Shown piece after piece: positions 26,927 through 36,241 of a DNA stretch of 64,000 bases. Every line of letters starts with the position of its first letter. Within the stretch, counting starts at the first letter, position 1. This stretch comes from Duffyella gerundensis (lineage in GTDB: Bacteria; Pseudomonadota; Gammaproteobacteria; Enterobacterales; Enterobacteriaceae), in contig NZ_LN907827.1 of the NCBI RefSeq assembly GCF_001517405.1, forward strand, positions 1,308,587 to 1,372,586, written 5' to 3'. The translations under genes and the position numbers were made by a program. The notes beneath the pieces are model-generated. The model worked only from the letters and a program-made list of their open reading frames with translations, did no database searches and was not told where the DNA came from.

Positions 26927-26974
26927 GTCTTTGTCTTTGTCTTTGTCTTTGTCTTTGTCTTTGTCTTTGTCTTT
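26927..26974 (+). repeat. Hexanucleotide tandem repeat, 8 copies
   Basis: Eight perfect copies of GTCTTT lie at the inner end of the right repeat arm. Read on the minus strand as AAGACA units, it would encode alternating Lys-Thr if translated. Confidence 0.97.
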
Positions 26975-27300
26975 TGGGTTTGACCTGGATGTTGACCTTG
27001 AGGAGGCATCACCACCGCTGAGGAAGTGAACATTTTAGGATGTCCCGCCATGGATGGCGGGACAAGGGAGCGCTGAGCAGGAGCGAATCGCGAGCGGTCC
27101 GTGAAGAAATGTGAACTGACGAGGGTACCCGCGTTAGCGGGCGGTTGTGTTTGCCGGATAGCGCGGGTGCAGGGGCGGGGCGACTGCCGCCCCTGCTCGG
27201 CCGCCTGCAAGGCGGAAGAAATCGCTTTTGACCTCAAGACCTTGACCTCAAGACCTTGACCTAAAGACTTTGACCTTAAAGCCGCCCGCTTTCGGGCACC
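26975..27300 (-). repeat. Right arm of the hairpin-rich inverted repeat pair
   Basis: A diverged copy of the left arm in reverse orientation. Hairpins occur in the same order: GCCCG-AAAG-CGGGC at the outer end, GCAGGGGCGG / CCGCCCCTGC (27169-27196), CCCGC-TAAC-GCGGG, and a 10-bp stem GTCCCGCCAT / ATGGCGGGAC. Three AGGTCAA-type units lie near the outer end. The outer end overlaps the last codons of moeB. A 132-codon open frame on this strand is out of phase with the left-arm frame over the conserved core. Confidence 0.85.
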
Positions 27301-28046
27301 TGCCCACAGACTTCGCATTGCGCATCCTTCGCTACCTTCATCTCGCGAAACTGCAGCGTCATCGCATCATAAAGCAGCAGCTTGCCCGCAACCGGCTCGC
27401 CGAAATTGGCCAACAAGCGAATCGCCTCCATTGCCTGCAGGGCACCGATCACGCCAACCAGCGGCGCCATGACGCCTGCCTCGACGCAGCTCAGGGTCTG
27501 ATCGCCAAACAGTCGGCTGATACAGCGATAGCACGGCTCGTCAGGTTGCCAGTGAAAAACGCTGAGCTGGCCTTCCATGCGGATTGCCGCACCGGATACC
27601 AGCGGCACGCGTTTGGCGTAGCAAAGGCGATTAAGCTGCTCGCGTGTCGCGACGTTGTCGCTGCAGTCGAGCACCACATCATGCCCGGCGATCAGTGCGG
27701 CCAGTTGCGCATCGTCCAGCTGGCCGTCGTGCGTCTCAATGCGACAATACGGATTAATGCGCGACAGCTGCGTGGCGGCTGAAGCCACCTTGGCGACGCC
27801 GATATGGGCATCGTCATGCAGAATTTGCCGCTGCAGATTGGAGAGCGAGACGCGGTCAAAATCCACCAGCGTAAGCTGACCGATGCCCGCGGAAGCGAGC
27901 CACGGCGTTGCCGCGCAGCCCAGGCCTCCCAGACCGATAATCAGTGCCCGCGAGGCTTTCAACCGCTCCTGGCCATCAAAGTCGAAGCCGCGCAGCACAA
28001 TCTGACGGTTATAGCGCAGCATCTCCTCGTCGCTGAGTTCGATCAT
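27276..28046 (-). CDS. moeB: Molybdopterin-synthase adenylyltransferase MoeB
   Basis: A 256-residue E1-like enzyme that adenylates the C-terminal Gly of MoaD for molybdopterin synthesis (E. coli 249). The ATP loop GLGGLGC is at residues 38-44, and zinc ligands are C172, C175, C244 and C247 (PCYRC, CEVCGQ). E. coli MoeB ends at CGQ; here seven extra residues, VPESGRL, and the stop are read from the end of the adjacent repeat element. The open frame reaches 28232, but the ATG at 28046 begins the family N-terminus, 1 bp after the moeA stop. Confidence 0.95.
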   Translation of the reverse strand: MIELSDEEMLRYNRQIVLRGFDFDGQERLKASRALIIGLGGLGCAATPWLASAGIGQLTLVDFDRVSLSNLQRQILHDDAHIGVAKVASAATQLSRINPYCRIETHDGQLDDAQLAALIAGHDVVLDCSDNVATREQLNRLCYAKRVPLVSGAAIRMEGQLSVFHWQPDEPCYRCISRLFGDQTLSCVEAGVMAPLVGVIGALQAMEAIRLLANFGEPVAGKLLLYDAMTLQFREMKVAKDAQCEVCGQVPESGRL

Positions 28047-28047
28047 C

Positions 28048-29283
28048 TCAGCCTCCCAGCAGATGATTGAACGGCTCAATATCCACCCATTCGCCCGGCT
28101 CAACACTACCGCGCTCGCGTTCCAGCACGATAAAACAGTTTGCCGCCGCAAAGGCGCTGAAAATATGTGAACCCTGATGGCCGGTGCTACGTACTTCCAG
28201 CGTGCCGTCGGCGGCCCGCGAGACGATGCCACGCTGAAAGTCGAGCCGACCCGGCGCCTTTTTCAATGCCGTTGTGGTGCGAACACGCTGGCGTGGTGGC
28301 AATGCCGCGCCGTGCTGTCCGGCCAGTGCGGCCAACAGCGGCTGCACCAGCTGATAAAAGGTCACCGTGGCTGAAACTGGATTGCCCGGCAGGCCACAGA
28401 ACCAGCTCTGTTGCAGGCGGCCAAAGGCAAACGGCTTGCCCGGTTTGATCGCCAGCTTCCAGAAGCCAATTTCGCCCAGCTCGGCTAACAGCTCTTTGGT
28501 GTAATCCGCTTCGCCAACCGACACGCCACCGCTGCTGATCACCACATCGGCCTGCGCATCCGCTTTCAGCAGCGTTGCACGCAGCGCCGCCGGATCGTCG
28601 CGAACCACGCCCAGATCGATAACTTCACAGCCGAGCTGATGCAGCATCAGGCTAACGGCAAAGCGGTTGGTATCGTAAATCTGCCCCTCTTGCAGTGGCT
28701 GGCCCACCGCCTGCAGTTCGTCGCCGGTCGACAGCACCGCCACGCGCAGGCGGCGCTTCACGCTGACCTCGGCAATGCCCAACGAGGCGAGCAGCGGCAG
28801 CTCGGCGGCACCAAGCCGCACGCCCGATGCCAGCACGGCGTCGCCAATGCGAATATCTTCACCGCGACGGCGAATATGCTGGCCCGGCTTAATCTTGCCC
28901 GCAAAGCGCACGCCTTCTGCGCTGACTTCCGCATCTTCCTGCATGATCACTGATTCGGTGCCCGGCGGAATTGGCGCCCCGGTCATGATACGAACACAGC
29001 TGCCGCCTGGCCATTCACCGTGGAAAGGGGCACCCGCAAAGGCTTTACCGGCCACGGTCAGCGGATGCTCAGAAAGTAAATCGCTGAGCTTGATCGCATA
29101 ACCGTCCATCGCGGCGTTATCAAATGGCGGCACATCCAGCGGTGAGATCACCGCCTGTGCAGTAATGCGCCCGGCGGCCTCGGTGATGGGAATCAGCTGC
29201 TGTTCATCAATGGCGGTAACCTGTGACAGCATGCGCGCCAGCGCCTCTTCCAGCGAAATTAATCCGGCAGTATGGTTTTCCAT
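28048..29283 (-). CDS. moeA: Molybdopterin molybdenumtransferase MoeA
   Basis: A 411-residue enzyme that inserts molybdate into adenylylated molybdopterin, the same length as E. coli MoeA. Signatures are [12 protein letters not shown] near residue 55, [11 protein letters not shown], and the MoCF_biosynth block [24 protein letters not shown] and GLPGNPVSA complete domain III. The start at 29283 has CTGGAG at good spacing; an in-frame ATG at 29310 is less suitable. It forms an operon with moeB and is divergent from iaaA. Confidence 0.95.
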   Translation of the reverse strand: MENHTAGLISLEEALARMLSQVTAIDEQQLIPITEAAGRITAQAVISPLDVPPFDNAAMDGYAIKLSDLLSEHPLTVAGKAFAGAPFHGEWPGGSCVRIMTGAPIPPGTESVIMQEDAEVSAEGVRFAGKIKPGQHIRRRGEDIRIGDAVLASGVRLGAAELPLLASLGIAEVSVKRRLRVAVLSTGDELQAVGQPLQEGQIYDTNRFAVSLMLHQLGCEVIDLGVVRDDPAALRATLLKADAQADVVISSGGVSVGEADYTKELLAELGEIGFWKLAIKPGKPFAFGRLQQSWFCGLPGNPVSATVTFYQLVQPLLAALAGQHGAALPPRQRVRTTTALKKAPGRLDFQRGIVSRAADGTLEVRSTGHQGSHIFSAFAAANCFIVLERERGSVEPGEWVDIEPFNHLLGG

Positions 29284-29500
29284 CGTTTCTCCAGCTTTTT
29301 TCATATTCATGGCGTCATTATGGCGCTAATTCGGCGATGGGTCACATAACGTATTAATTAGATGATTTCGTTATTATCAGTAAGCAAAGTTTCTGCTTTA
29401 CAAGCGGGCAGTGGCTTTCTATAGTCAAAAATCTTTGAAAAATTAATAACCTCCGCAGTCACGCTGTTTATTACCCGAAAGACACGCACAGGAAACCCAT

Positions 29501-30454
29501 ATGGCCAGAGCAGTGATTGCTATTCATGGCGGCGCCGGGGCGATCACCCGCGCGGCAATGAGTACGGAAAAAGAGCAAGCCTATACCGATGCGCTGGCCG
29601 CTATTGTGGCCAGCGGTCAGGCGATCCTCGCGGCGGGCGGCAGCGCGCTTGATGCGGTAACCGAAGCGGTGCGGCTGCTGGAGGAGTGCCCGCTGTTTAA
29701 CGCCGGCAAAGGCGCAGTTTTTACCCATCAGGGCACGCATGAGCTGGACGCCAGCATGATGGATGGCCGCACGCTGGAAGTTGGCGCGGTAGCGGGCGTG
29801 AAGCACCTGCGCAATCCGGTGCTGGCGGCGCGCGCGGTGCTGGAAAACAGCCCGCACGCGCTGTTTATTGGCGAGGGCGCGGAAGTGTTTGCCGAACAGC
29901 ACGGTCTGGAGAAGGTGGCTGCGGATTACTTTTCCACCCCGGAGCGCTTTGCGCAGCTACAGCGCGCGCTGGGCAGCGAGCAGGCTATTCTCGATCACGA
30001 CGGTGCCGCTGGCGATCCGCTGGATGCTGACCGCAAGCTGGGCACGGTCGGCGCGGTAGCGCTGGATCGGGACGGTAACCTTGCCGCCGCGACCTCTACC
30101 GGCGGCATGACCAACAAACAGGCGGGGCGCGTCGGTGACTCGCCGATTATTGGCGCCGGATGCTATGCCAGCAATCACACCGCCGCGGTCTCCTGCACCG
30201 GCACCGGCGAAGTGTTTATGCGCTCGCTGGCCGCCTACGACCTCGCCGCGCTGATGGAATATGCAGGGCTTTCTCTGCAGCAGGCAGCCGACCGCGTCAT
30301 CATGGAGAAGGTGCTGGCGCTGGGCGGCAGCGGCGGCTTGATCGCCGTGGATGCTCAGGGCAACGTCGCACTGCCGTTTAACAGCGAAGGCATGTATCGC
30401 GGCTACGGTTATGTCGGCGAACCCGCCGTGATCAACATTTACCGCGAGGAATAA
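29501..30454 (+). CDS. iaaA: Isoaspartyl peptidase / L-asparaginase IaaA
   Basis: A 317-residue Ntn-hydrolase precursor that self-cleaves before Thr182 (KLG-TVGAVALD) to give alpha and beta subunits. It hydrolyses isoaspartyl dipeptides and asparagine. Family features: IHGGAGAI at the N-terminus, the substrate loop DASMMDGRTLEVGAVAGV, STGGMTNKQAGRVGDSPIIGAG, and TGTGE. It begins the same transcription unit as gsiABCD (gsiA starts 6 bp after its stop), as in E. coli, where the pair was seen as supplying sulfur or amino acids from imported peptides. Confidence 0.95.
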   Translation: MARAVIAIHGGAGAITRAAMSTEKEQAYTDALAAIVASGQAILAAGGSALDAVTEAVRLLEECPLFNAGKGAVFTHQGTHELDASMMDGRTLEVGAVAGVKHLRNPVLAARAVLENSPHALFIGEGAEVFAEQHGLEKVAADYFSTPERFAQLQRALGSEQAILDHDGAAGDPLDADRKLGTVGAVALDRDGNLAAATSTGGMTNKQAGRVGDSPIIGAGCYASNHTAAVSCTGTGEVFMRSLAAYDLAALMEYAGLSLQQAADRVIMEKVLALGGSGGLIAVDAQGNVALPFNSEGMYRGYGYVGEPAVINIYREE

Positions 30455-30460
30455 CAGAGC

Positions 30461-32311
30461 ATGAATAAGCCGGGGGCGATGGCGGAAGACCAGGTACTGG
30501 CGGTGCGCGATTTAAGCGTGCAGTTTCGCCATGAAGGCACCATTACCGAGGCGGTCAGGCATCTCAATCTCGACGTGAAGCAGGGCGAAACGCTGGCTAT
30601 CGTCGGTGAATCTGGCTCGGGGAAATCGGTTACCTCGCTGGCGTTGATGCGCCTGATTGAACAGGCGGGCGGCGAGCTGACCAGCGGTGAAATCTGGCTG
30701 CGGCGGCGACATGGCGAACCGATCGACCTGATGCAGGCGCGGCAGAGCCAGATGCGCCGCATTCGTGGCGCCGATATGGCGATGATTTTTCAGGAGCCGA
30801 TGACCTCGCTGAATCCGGTGTTTACCGTTGGTGAACAGATCGCTGAGTCGATTCGCCTGCATCAGGGCAAAAATCATCAGCAGGCGCTGGCAGAAGCGCG
30901 ACGCATGCTCGATCTGGTGCGTATTCCTGAAGCACAAAATGTACTGTCGCGTTATCCACATCAGCTCTCTGGCGGCATGCGTCAGCGCGTGGTCATCGCC
31001 ATGGCGCTGAGCTGTCGGCCTTCCTTGCTGATCGCTGATGAGCCAACCACCGCGCTGGATGTCACCATTCAGGCGCAGATTTTGCAACTGATCCGCGTGC
31101 TGCAAAAAGAGATGGCAATGGGCGTGATTTTTATCACCCATGATATGGGCGTGGTGGCAGAGATGGCCGATCGGGTGCAGGTGATGTACCGCGGTGACGT
31201 GGTGGAAACCGCCGACGTGCGCACGCTGTTCTCCGCACCGCAGCAGGATTACACCCGCGCGCTGCTGGCTGCCGTGCCAAAACTCGGCTCGATGCACGGC
31301 CAGCCGCTACCGGCAAAGTTCCCTTTGATTAACAGCACGGAAGATACGCCCGATCGACCGCAGGATACCGTGCAGCCGGGCGAGCCGATTCTGCAGGTGC
31401 GCGATCTGGTGACCCGCTTCGATATTCGCGGTGGCTTTTTTAATCGCGTCCAGCGGCGGGTGCACGCGGTGGAAAAGGTCAGCTTTGATCTGCGCGCCGG
31501 GGAAACGCTGGCGCTGGTGGGCGAATCGGGCTGCGGTAAATCTACCACCGGACGTTCGTTGCTGCGCCTGGTTGAGAGCCAGAGCGGCACCATTACCTTT
31601 AATGGTCAGCGCATCGACCAGATGAAAGGCGCGCAGTTGCAGCACCTGCGGCGCGATATTCAGTTTATTTTTCAGGATCCTTACGCGTCGCTCGATCCGC
31701 GTCTGACGGTGGGCTTCTCCATTATGGAGCCGCTGCTGGTGCACAAGGTGATGAACCGCACGGAGGCGGAAGCACGCGTCGCGTGGCTGCTGGCGCGCGT
31801 TGGCCTGCTGCCGGAGCATGCGCGACGTTATCCGCACGAATTTTCTGGCGGCCAGCGCCAGCGCATTTGCATTGCTCGCGCGCTGGCGCTGAATCCGAAA
31901 GTGGTGATTGCCGATGAGTCGGTGTCGGCGCTGGATGTCTCGGTACAGGCGCAGATTATTAACCTGATGCTCGATTTACAGCGTGAGTTTGGCATCGCGT
32001 TTCTGTTTATTTCACACGATATGGCGGTGGTTGAACGCATCAGTCATCGCGTGGCGGTGATGTATCTCGGCCAGATTGTCGAAATGGGGCCGCGCCAGGC
32101 GGTATTTGAAGCGCCGCGCCACCCCTATACTAAAAAGCTGATGTCCGCCGTGCCGGTGGCCGATCCTGGTCATCACCGGCGGGAAAGGGCGTTGATGGTG
32201 GATGAGATCCCCAGCCCGATTCGGGCGCTCAACGATGAACCTGATGTGGCACCGCTCACCGAAGTGGCGCCGGGCCATTATGTTGCACAACATGTGATTA
32301 GCGGCGCCTGA
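30461..32311 (+). CDS. gsiA: Glutathione ABC transporter ATP-binding protein GsiA
   Basis: A 616-residue fused double ATPase (E. coli 623) that powers glutathione import through GsiCD. It has two complete ABC domains, with Walker A GESGSGKS and GESGCGKST, signatures LSGGMRQR and FSGGQRQR, and Walker [13 protein letters not shown] and [12 protein letters not shown]. Each domain is followed by an oligopeptide-type C-terminal extension. The TGA stop lies in the 3-nt loop of a GGCGCC / GGCGCC hairpin (32303-32317). Confidence 0.95.
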   Translation: MNKPGAMAEDQVLAVRDLSVQFRHEGTITEAVRHLNLDVKQGETLAIVGESGSGKSVTSLALMRLIEQAGGELTSGEIWLRRRHGEPIDLMQARQSQMRRIRGADMAMIFQEPMTSLNPVFTVGEQIAESIRLHQGKNHQQALAEARRMLDLVRIPEAQNVLSRYPHQLSGGMRQRVVIAMALSCRPSLLIADEPTTALDVTIQAQILQLIRVLQKEMAMGVIFITHDMGVVAEMADRVQVMYRGDVVETADVRTLFSAPQQDYTRALLAAVPKLGSMHGQPLPAKFPLINSTEDTPDRPQDTVQPGEPILQVRDLVTRFDIRGGFFNRVQRRVHAVEKVSFDLRAGETLALVGESGCGKSTTGRSLLRLVESQSGTITFNGQRIDQMKGAQLQHLRRDIQFIFQDPYASLDPRLTVGFSIMEPLLVHKVMNRTEAEARVAWLLARVGLLPEHARRYPHEFSGGQRQRICIARALALNPKVVIADESVSALDVSVQAQIINLMLDLQREFGIAFLFISHDMAVVERISHRVAVMYLGQIVEMGPRQAVFEAPRHPYTKKLMSAVPVADPGHHRRERALMVDEIPSPIRALNDEPDVAPLTEVAPGHYVAQHVISGA

Positions 32312-32347
32312 GGCGCCACGCTTATAACCGATCGGAGACACACCAGA

Positions 32348-33883
32348 ATGACCTATCCAACGCGTAAGTGGCTATTGACCGCCGGTCTGCTCGGCAGCAT
32401 TGCCGCCGTTCCGGCCTGGGCGGCAAAAGATGCGGTAATTGCCGTGGCCTCCAACTTCACCACGCTCGATCCCTATAACGCTAACGACACGCTGTCTCAG
32501 GCGGTTGCCAAGTCGTTTTATCAGGGGCTGTTTAGCTTTGATAAGTCGATGAAGCTGACCAACGTGCTGGCGGAAAGCTATCAGGCCAGCGACGATGGGC
32601 TGACTTACACCATCAAGCTGCGTTCCGGCGTGAAATTCCAGGATGGCACCGATTTCAACGCGGAAGCGGTGAAGGTCAACCTCGATCGTGCCAGCAACCC
32701 GGATAATCATCTCAAACGCTACAACCTGTTTAAATATGTCGCCACCACCGAAGTGGTCGATCCGACCACGGTGAAAATCACGCTGAAACAGCCGTTCTCC
32801 GCCTTTATCAATAACCTGGCGCATCCGGCGGCGGTGATGATTTCGCCAACGGCGCTGAAAAAATATGGCAAAGATATCGGCTTTCATCCGGTGGGTACCG
32901 GGCCTTACAAATTCGTGACCTGGAACCAGACCGACTTTGTGAAAGTTGAGAAGTGGGAAGGCTACTGGAAAAGCGGCTATCCGAAGCTGGACAGCATTAC
33001 CTGGCGTCCGGTGGTCGATAACAATACCCGCGCGGCGATGCTGCAAACCGGCGAGGCTAACTTTGCCTTCCCGATTCCGTTTGAGCAGGCCAAAGTGCTG
33101 GAGAAAAACAGCAAGCTGAACGTGGTGACCTCGCCGTCGATCATGCAGCGTTATATCAGCCTGAACGTTACACAGAAGCCGTTCGACAACGCCAAAGTGC
33201 GTGAGGCGATCAACTATGCGATCAACCGTCAGGCGCTGGCCAAAGTGGCGTTTGCCGGTTACGCCACGCCAGCCACCGGCATCGTGCCGCCGAGCATCGA
33301 TTTCGCGCAGACCTATCCGCCGATCGCCTACAATCCGGCCAAAGCGCGCGAGCTGCTGAAAGAGGCGGGTTACCCCAACGGCTTTGAAGCCACACTCTGG
33401 TCGTCGCATAATCACAGCACCGCGCAAAAAGTGCTGCAGTTTACCCAGCAGCAGCTGGCGCAGGTGGGCATCAAGCTGAAGGTCACGGCGATGGATGCTG
33501 GCCAGCGTGCCGCAGAAGTGGAAAGCAAAGCACAGAAAGAGAGCGGCGTGCGCATGTTCTACACCGGCTGGTCCGCCTCAACCGGTGAAGCTGACTGGGC
33601 GCTGACGCCGCTGTTCGCCACCGCCTCCTGGCCGCCAACCATCTTCAACACCGCGTTCTACAGCAATGAACAGGTGGATAAAGATCTGGCTGACGCGCTG
33701 AAAACCACCGACCGCGAGCGCAAGGCGAGCCTCTATAAAGATGCGCAGGATCGTATCTGGAAAGATCAGCCGTGGGTGCCGCTGGTGGTCGAGAAACTGG
33801 TTTCGGCCAACACCAAAAACCTTACCGGTTTTGACGTCATGCCAGATACCTCATTCAGCTTTGACGACGCCGATCTGAAGTAA
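32348..33883 (+). CDS. gsiB: Glutathione-binding periplasmic protein GsiB
   Basis: A 511-residue SBP_bac_5 solute-binding protein (E. coli 512) that delivers glutathione to GsiACD. It has a signal peptide of about 26 residues ending in VPAWA. The mature part begins [20 protein letters not shown], and the peptide/nickel-binding family segment is [24 protein letters not shown] long antisense open frame covers the gene but is a shadow. A stable 11-bp hairpin follows immediately. Confidence 0.95.
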   Translation: MTYPTRKWLLTAGLLGSIAAVPAWAAKDAVIAVASNFTTLDPYNANDTLSQAVAKSFYQGLFSFDKSMKLTNVLAESYQASDDGLTYTIKLRSGVKFQDGTDFNAEAVKVNLDRASNPDNHLKRYNLFKYVATTEVVDPTTVKITLKQPFSAFINNLAHPAAVMISPTALKKYGKDIGFHPVGTGPYKFVTWNQTDFVKVEKWEGYWKSGYPKLDSITWRPVVDNNTRAAMLQTGEANFAFPIPFEQAKVLEKNSKLNVVTSPSIMQRYISLNVTQKPFDNAKVREAINYAINRQALAKVAFAGYATPATGIVPPSIDFAQTYPPIAYNPAKARELLKEAGYPNGFEATLWSSHNHSTAQKVLQFTQQQLAQVGIKLKVTAMDAGQRAAEVESKAQKESGVRMFYTGWSASTGEADWALTPLFATASWPPTIFNTAFYSNEQVDKDLADALKTTDRERKASLYKDAQDRIWKDQPWVPLVVEKLVSANTKNLTGFDVMPDTSFSFDDADLK

Positions 33884-33890
33884 ATCACGG

Positions 33891-33918
33891 TTGCGCCAGC
33901 CGCGGATGGCTGGCGCAA
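33891..33918 (+). promoter_or_regulatory. Intercistronic hairpin between gsiB and gsiC
   Basis: A perfect 11-bp stem TTGCGCCAGCC / GGCTGGCGCAA with a 6-nt loop, 8 bp after the gsiB stop and 18 bp before gsiC. There is no T tract, so it is more likely a 3' stabiliser of the gsiB message than a terminator. Confidence 0.75.
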
Positions 33919-33936
33919 TAGCGCGCAGGATAACGC

Positions 33937-34857
33937 ATGCTTAACTACTTTATTAAACGCCTGCTGGGGCTGATTCCCACGCTGCTGATCGTGGCGGTGC
34001 TGGTGTTTCTGTTTGTTCACCTGCTGCCGGGCGATCCGGCGCGGCTGATCGCTGGCGCAGAGGCGGATGCCTCGGTGGTTGAACTGGTGCGTCAGGATCT
34101 CGGGCTGGACAAACCGCTGCCGCAGCAGTTTTTGCATTTCATGGTCAATGCGGTGCAGGGTGATTTTGGCCAGTCAATGGTGTCAAAAAGGCCGGTATCG
34201 GAAGAGATCGCCGCGCGCTTTTATCCCACGCTGTGGCTGACGCTCACCAGCATGGTGTGGGCGGTGATCATCGGTATGGGCATCGGCATTGTCTCTGCCG
34301 TGTGGCGTAATCGCTGGCCGGATCGCATCGGCATGACGTTGGCGGTCTCAGGCATATCTTTTCCCGCTTTTGCACTCGGCATGCTGCTAATGGAGCTCTT
34401 TTCCGTGCGTCTCGGCTGGCTGCCGACGGTGGGCGCCGACAGCTGGCAGCATTACATTCTGCCTTCGCTGACCCTTGGTGCGGCGGTGGCAGCGGTGATG
34501 GCGCGCTTTACCCGTGCCTCTTTTGTAGAAGTGATGCAGGAAGATTACATGCGCACCGCACGGGCAAAAGGGGTGCGCGAGTCGCTGGTGGTGGTGAAAC
34601 ATGGCCTGCGTAACGCCATGATTCCGGTGGTCACCATGATGGGATTACAGTTCGGCTTTCTGCTGGGCGGATCGATTGTGGTTGAGGTGGTGTTTAACTG
34701 GCCGGGACTGGGACGTCTGCTGATCGATTCAGTGGCGATGCGCGACTATCCGGTGATTCAGGCGGAAGTGCTGCTGTTTTCGCTGGAGTTCATTCTTATC
34801 AATCTGGTCGTCGATATGCTGTACGCGGCAATCAACCCGGCTATTCGCTACAAATAA
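33937..34857 (+). CDS. gsiC: Glutathione ABC transporter permease GsiC
   Basis: A 306-residue DppB-type inner-membrane permease, the same length as E. coli GsiC. It has about six transmembrane helices; the N-terminal [19 protein letters not shown] is typical of the class. The EAA-like cytoplasmic loop is in [20 protein letters not shown]. It pairs with GsiD, whose gene starts 9 bp downstream. Confidence 0.95.
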   Translation: MLNYFIKRLLGLIPTLLIVAVLVFLFVHLLPGDPARLIAGAEADASVVELVRQDLGLDKPLPQQFLHFMVNAVQGDFGQSMVSKRPVSEEIAARFYPTLWLTLTSMVWAVIIGMGIGIVSAVWRNRWPDRIGMTLAVSGISFPAFALGMLLMELFSVRLGWLPTVGADSWQHYILPSLTLGAAVAAVMARFTRASFVEVMQEDYMRTARAKGVRESLVVVKHGLRNAMIPVVTMMGLQFGFLLGGSIVVEVVFNWPGLGRLLIDSVAMRDYPVIQAEVLLFSLEFILINLVVDMLYAAINPAIRYK

Positions 34858-34866
34858 GGAGTCGCA

Positions 34867-35772
34867 ATGAAAAACTGGCGACGCGATGCGGCGATCAACG
34901 CCATGCCGACCATCAGGGAAAATCGGGTGCGCACGCCGTGGAGCGAATTCTGGCGGCGCTTTCGCCGACAACATGTCGCGCTGGCGGCGGGCCTGTTTGT
35001 GCTACTGCTGATCGTGGTGGCGTTTATTGCGCCCGCGATAGCGCCCTTTGATGCCGAAAACTATTTTGATTATGACCGGCTTAACGACGGGCCTTCTGCG
35101 TTGCACTGGCTGGGCGTCGATTCGCTGGGACGCGATATCTTCAGCCGGGTGCTGGTCGGCACGCGCATCTCGCTGATTGCCGGGTTTTTCTCGGTGGCGA
35201 TTGGCGCGGCGCTTGGCACGCTGCTCGGGCTGCTGGCGGGCTATTACGAAGGCTGGTGGGACCGCATTATCATGCGCATCTGCGACGTGCTGTTCGCCTT
35301 TCCCGGCATTTTGCTGGCGATTGCGGTGGTGGCGATCATGGGCAGCGGCATGTCCAACGTGATCATTGCGGTGGCGATCTTCAGCATTCCCGCTTTTGCT
35401 CGTCTGGTGCGCGGCAACACGCTGGTGCTGAAACAGCAAACCTATATTGAGTCGGCCCGCAGCATTGGTGCTTCCGACGCCACTATCCTGCTGCGCCATA
35501 TTTTGCCGGGCACCGTCTCGTCCATCGTGGTCTATTTCACCATGCGCATCGGCACCTCCATTATTACCGCTGCCAGCCTGTCGTTTCTCGGTCTGGGCGC
35601 ACAGCCACCGACGCCGGAATGGGGCGCTATGCTTAATGAAGCGCGCGCCGACATGGTGATTGCGCCGCACGTGGCGATTTTCCCCAGCCTGGCGATTTTT
35701 CTCACCGTGCTGGCGTTTAATTTGTTGGGTGATGGATTGCGCGATGCCCTGGATCCAAAACTAAAAACCTGA
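34867..35772 (+). CDS. gsiD: Glutathione ABC transporter permease GsiD
   Basis: A 301-residue DppC-type permease (E. coli 303) with the N-terminal oligopeptide permease domain, [19 protein letters not shown], six membrane helices, and the EAA loop [20 protein letters not shown]. The C-terminal block [13 protein letters not shown] is diagnostic of the class. It is followed at 13 bp by the DUF4385 gene. Confidence 0.95.
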   Translation: MKNWRRDAAINAMPTIRENRVRTPWSEFWRRFRRQHVALAAGLFVLLLIVVAFIAPAIAPFDAENYFDYDRLNDGPSALHWLGVDSLGRDIFSRVLVGTRISLIAGFFSVAIGAALGTLLGLLAGYYEGWWDRIIMRICDVLFAFPGILLAIAVVAIMGSGMSNVIIAVAIFSIPAFARLVRGNTLVLKQQTYIESARSIGASDATILLRHILPGTVSSIVVYFTMRIGTSIITAASLSFLGLGAQPPTPEWGAMLNEARADMVIAPHVAIFPSLAIFLTVLAFNLLGDGLRDALDPKLKT

Positions 35773-35785
35773 GGAAAACAGCGTT

Positions 35786-36241
35786 ATGGCTATGCGCCCT
35801 TTTGACTATGAGCAGGATTTTGACACCATCGATTTTCGTCAGCATCCGGAGAAATACCAGGTCGGGCGCGGCGAGCAGGGCGTGCTGATGGTGGAACCCT
35901 ACAAGGGCGAGATCTTACCGCACTGGCGCTTTAAAACTGTGCCGATCGCGCAGGAGTCAGCGGAAAAAATCATGGCGCTGTTTGAAGACTATCGCAAGCA
36001 GGATGATTTTGTCGGCATGGACATGGCGCGAAAATTTATTCAGATGGGCTACACGCGGGCGCGTCGCTACAGCAATTACAAAGGCGGGCGCAAATATGAT
36101 GCTGATGGCAATACGTTGCCGTGGGGCAGGGATGAAGAGAAAGCCGCGGCGGCGGCGATTTTCAAAGGTTACTGGGACAAACTGCGCGCCGACGAGGATT
36201 ACTTAGCCCGTAAGCGCGCGCATCAACAGAAGTACGGTTAG
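35786..36241 (+). CDS. DUF4385 domain-containing protein
   Basis: A 151-residue soluble protein with no signal peptide or membrane helix. It matches the DUF4385 family pattern: N-terminal [29 protein letters not shown], then [23 protein letters not shown] and a charged C-terminus. Function is unknown. It begins 13 bp after gsiD and so is probably the last gene of the iaaA-gsiABCD unit, which K-12 lacks. Its stop overlaps the rimO stop on the other strand by 4 bp. Confidence 0.85.
   Translation: MAMRPFDYEQDFDTIDFRQHPEKYQVGRGEQGVLMVEPYKGEILPHWRFKTVPIAQESAEKIMALFEDYRKQDDFVGMDMARKFIQMGYTRARRYSNYKGGRKYDADGNTLPWGRDEEKAAAAAIFKGYWDKLRADEDYLARKRAHQQKYG

Noticed and set aside
26823..26974. CRISPR array
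   Set aside because: The repeat units are 6-7 bp with no spacers and no cas genes nearby; these are microsatellites.
26920..27318. 132-codon open frame ending in a Lys-Thr run across the right repeat arm
   Set aside because: It overlaps the 3' end of moeB, shares only short in-frame stretches with the left-arm frame, and its Lys-Thr tail is simply the GTCTTT microsatellite.
32372..33427. 351-codon frame antisense to gsiB
   Set aside because: Shadow of a GC-rich coding strand. Composition is His/Arg/Gln-rich without domains, and the sense protein is a clear GsiB.
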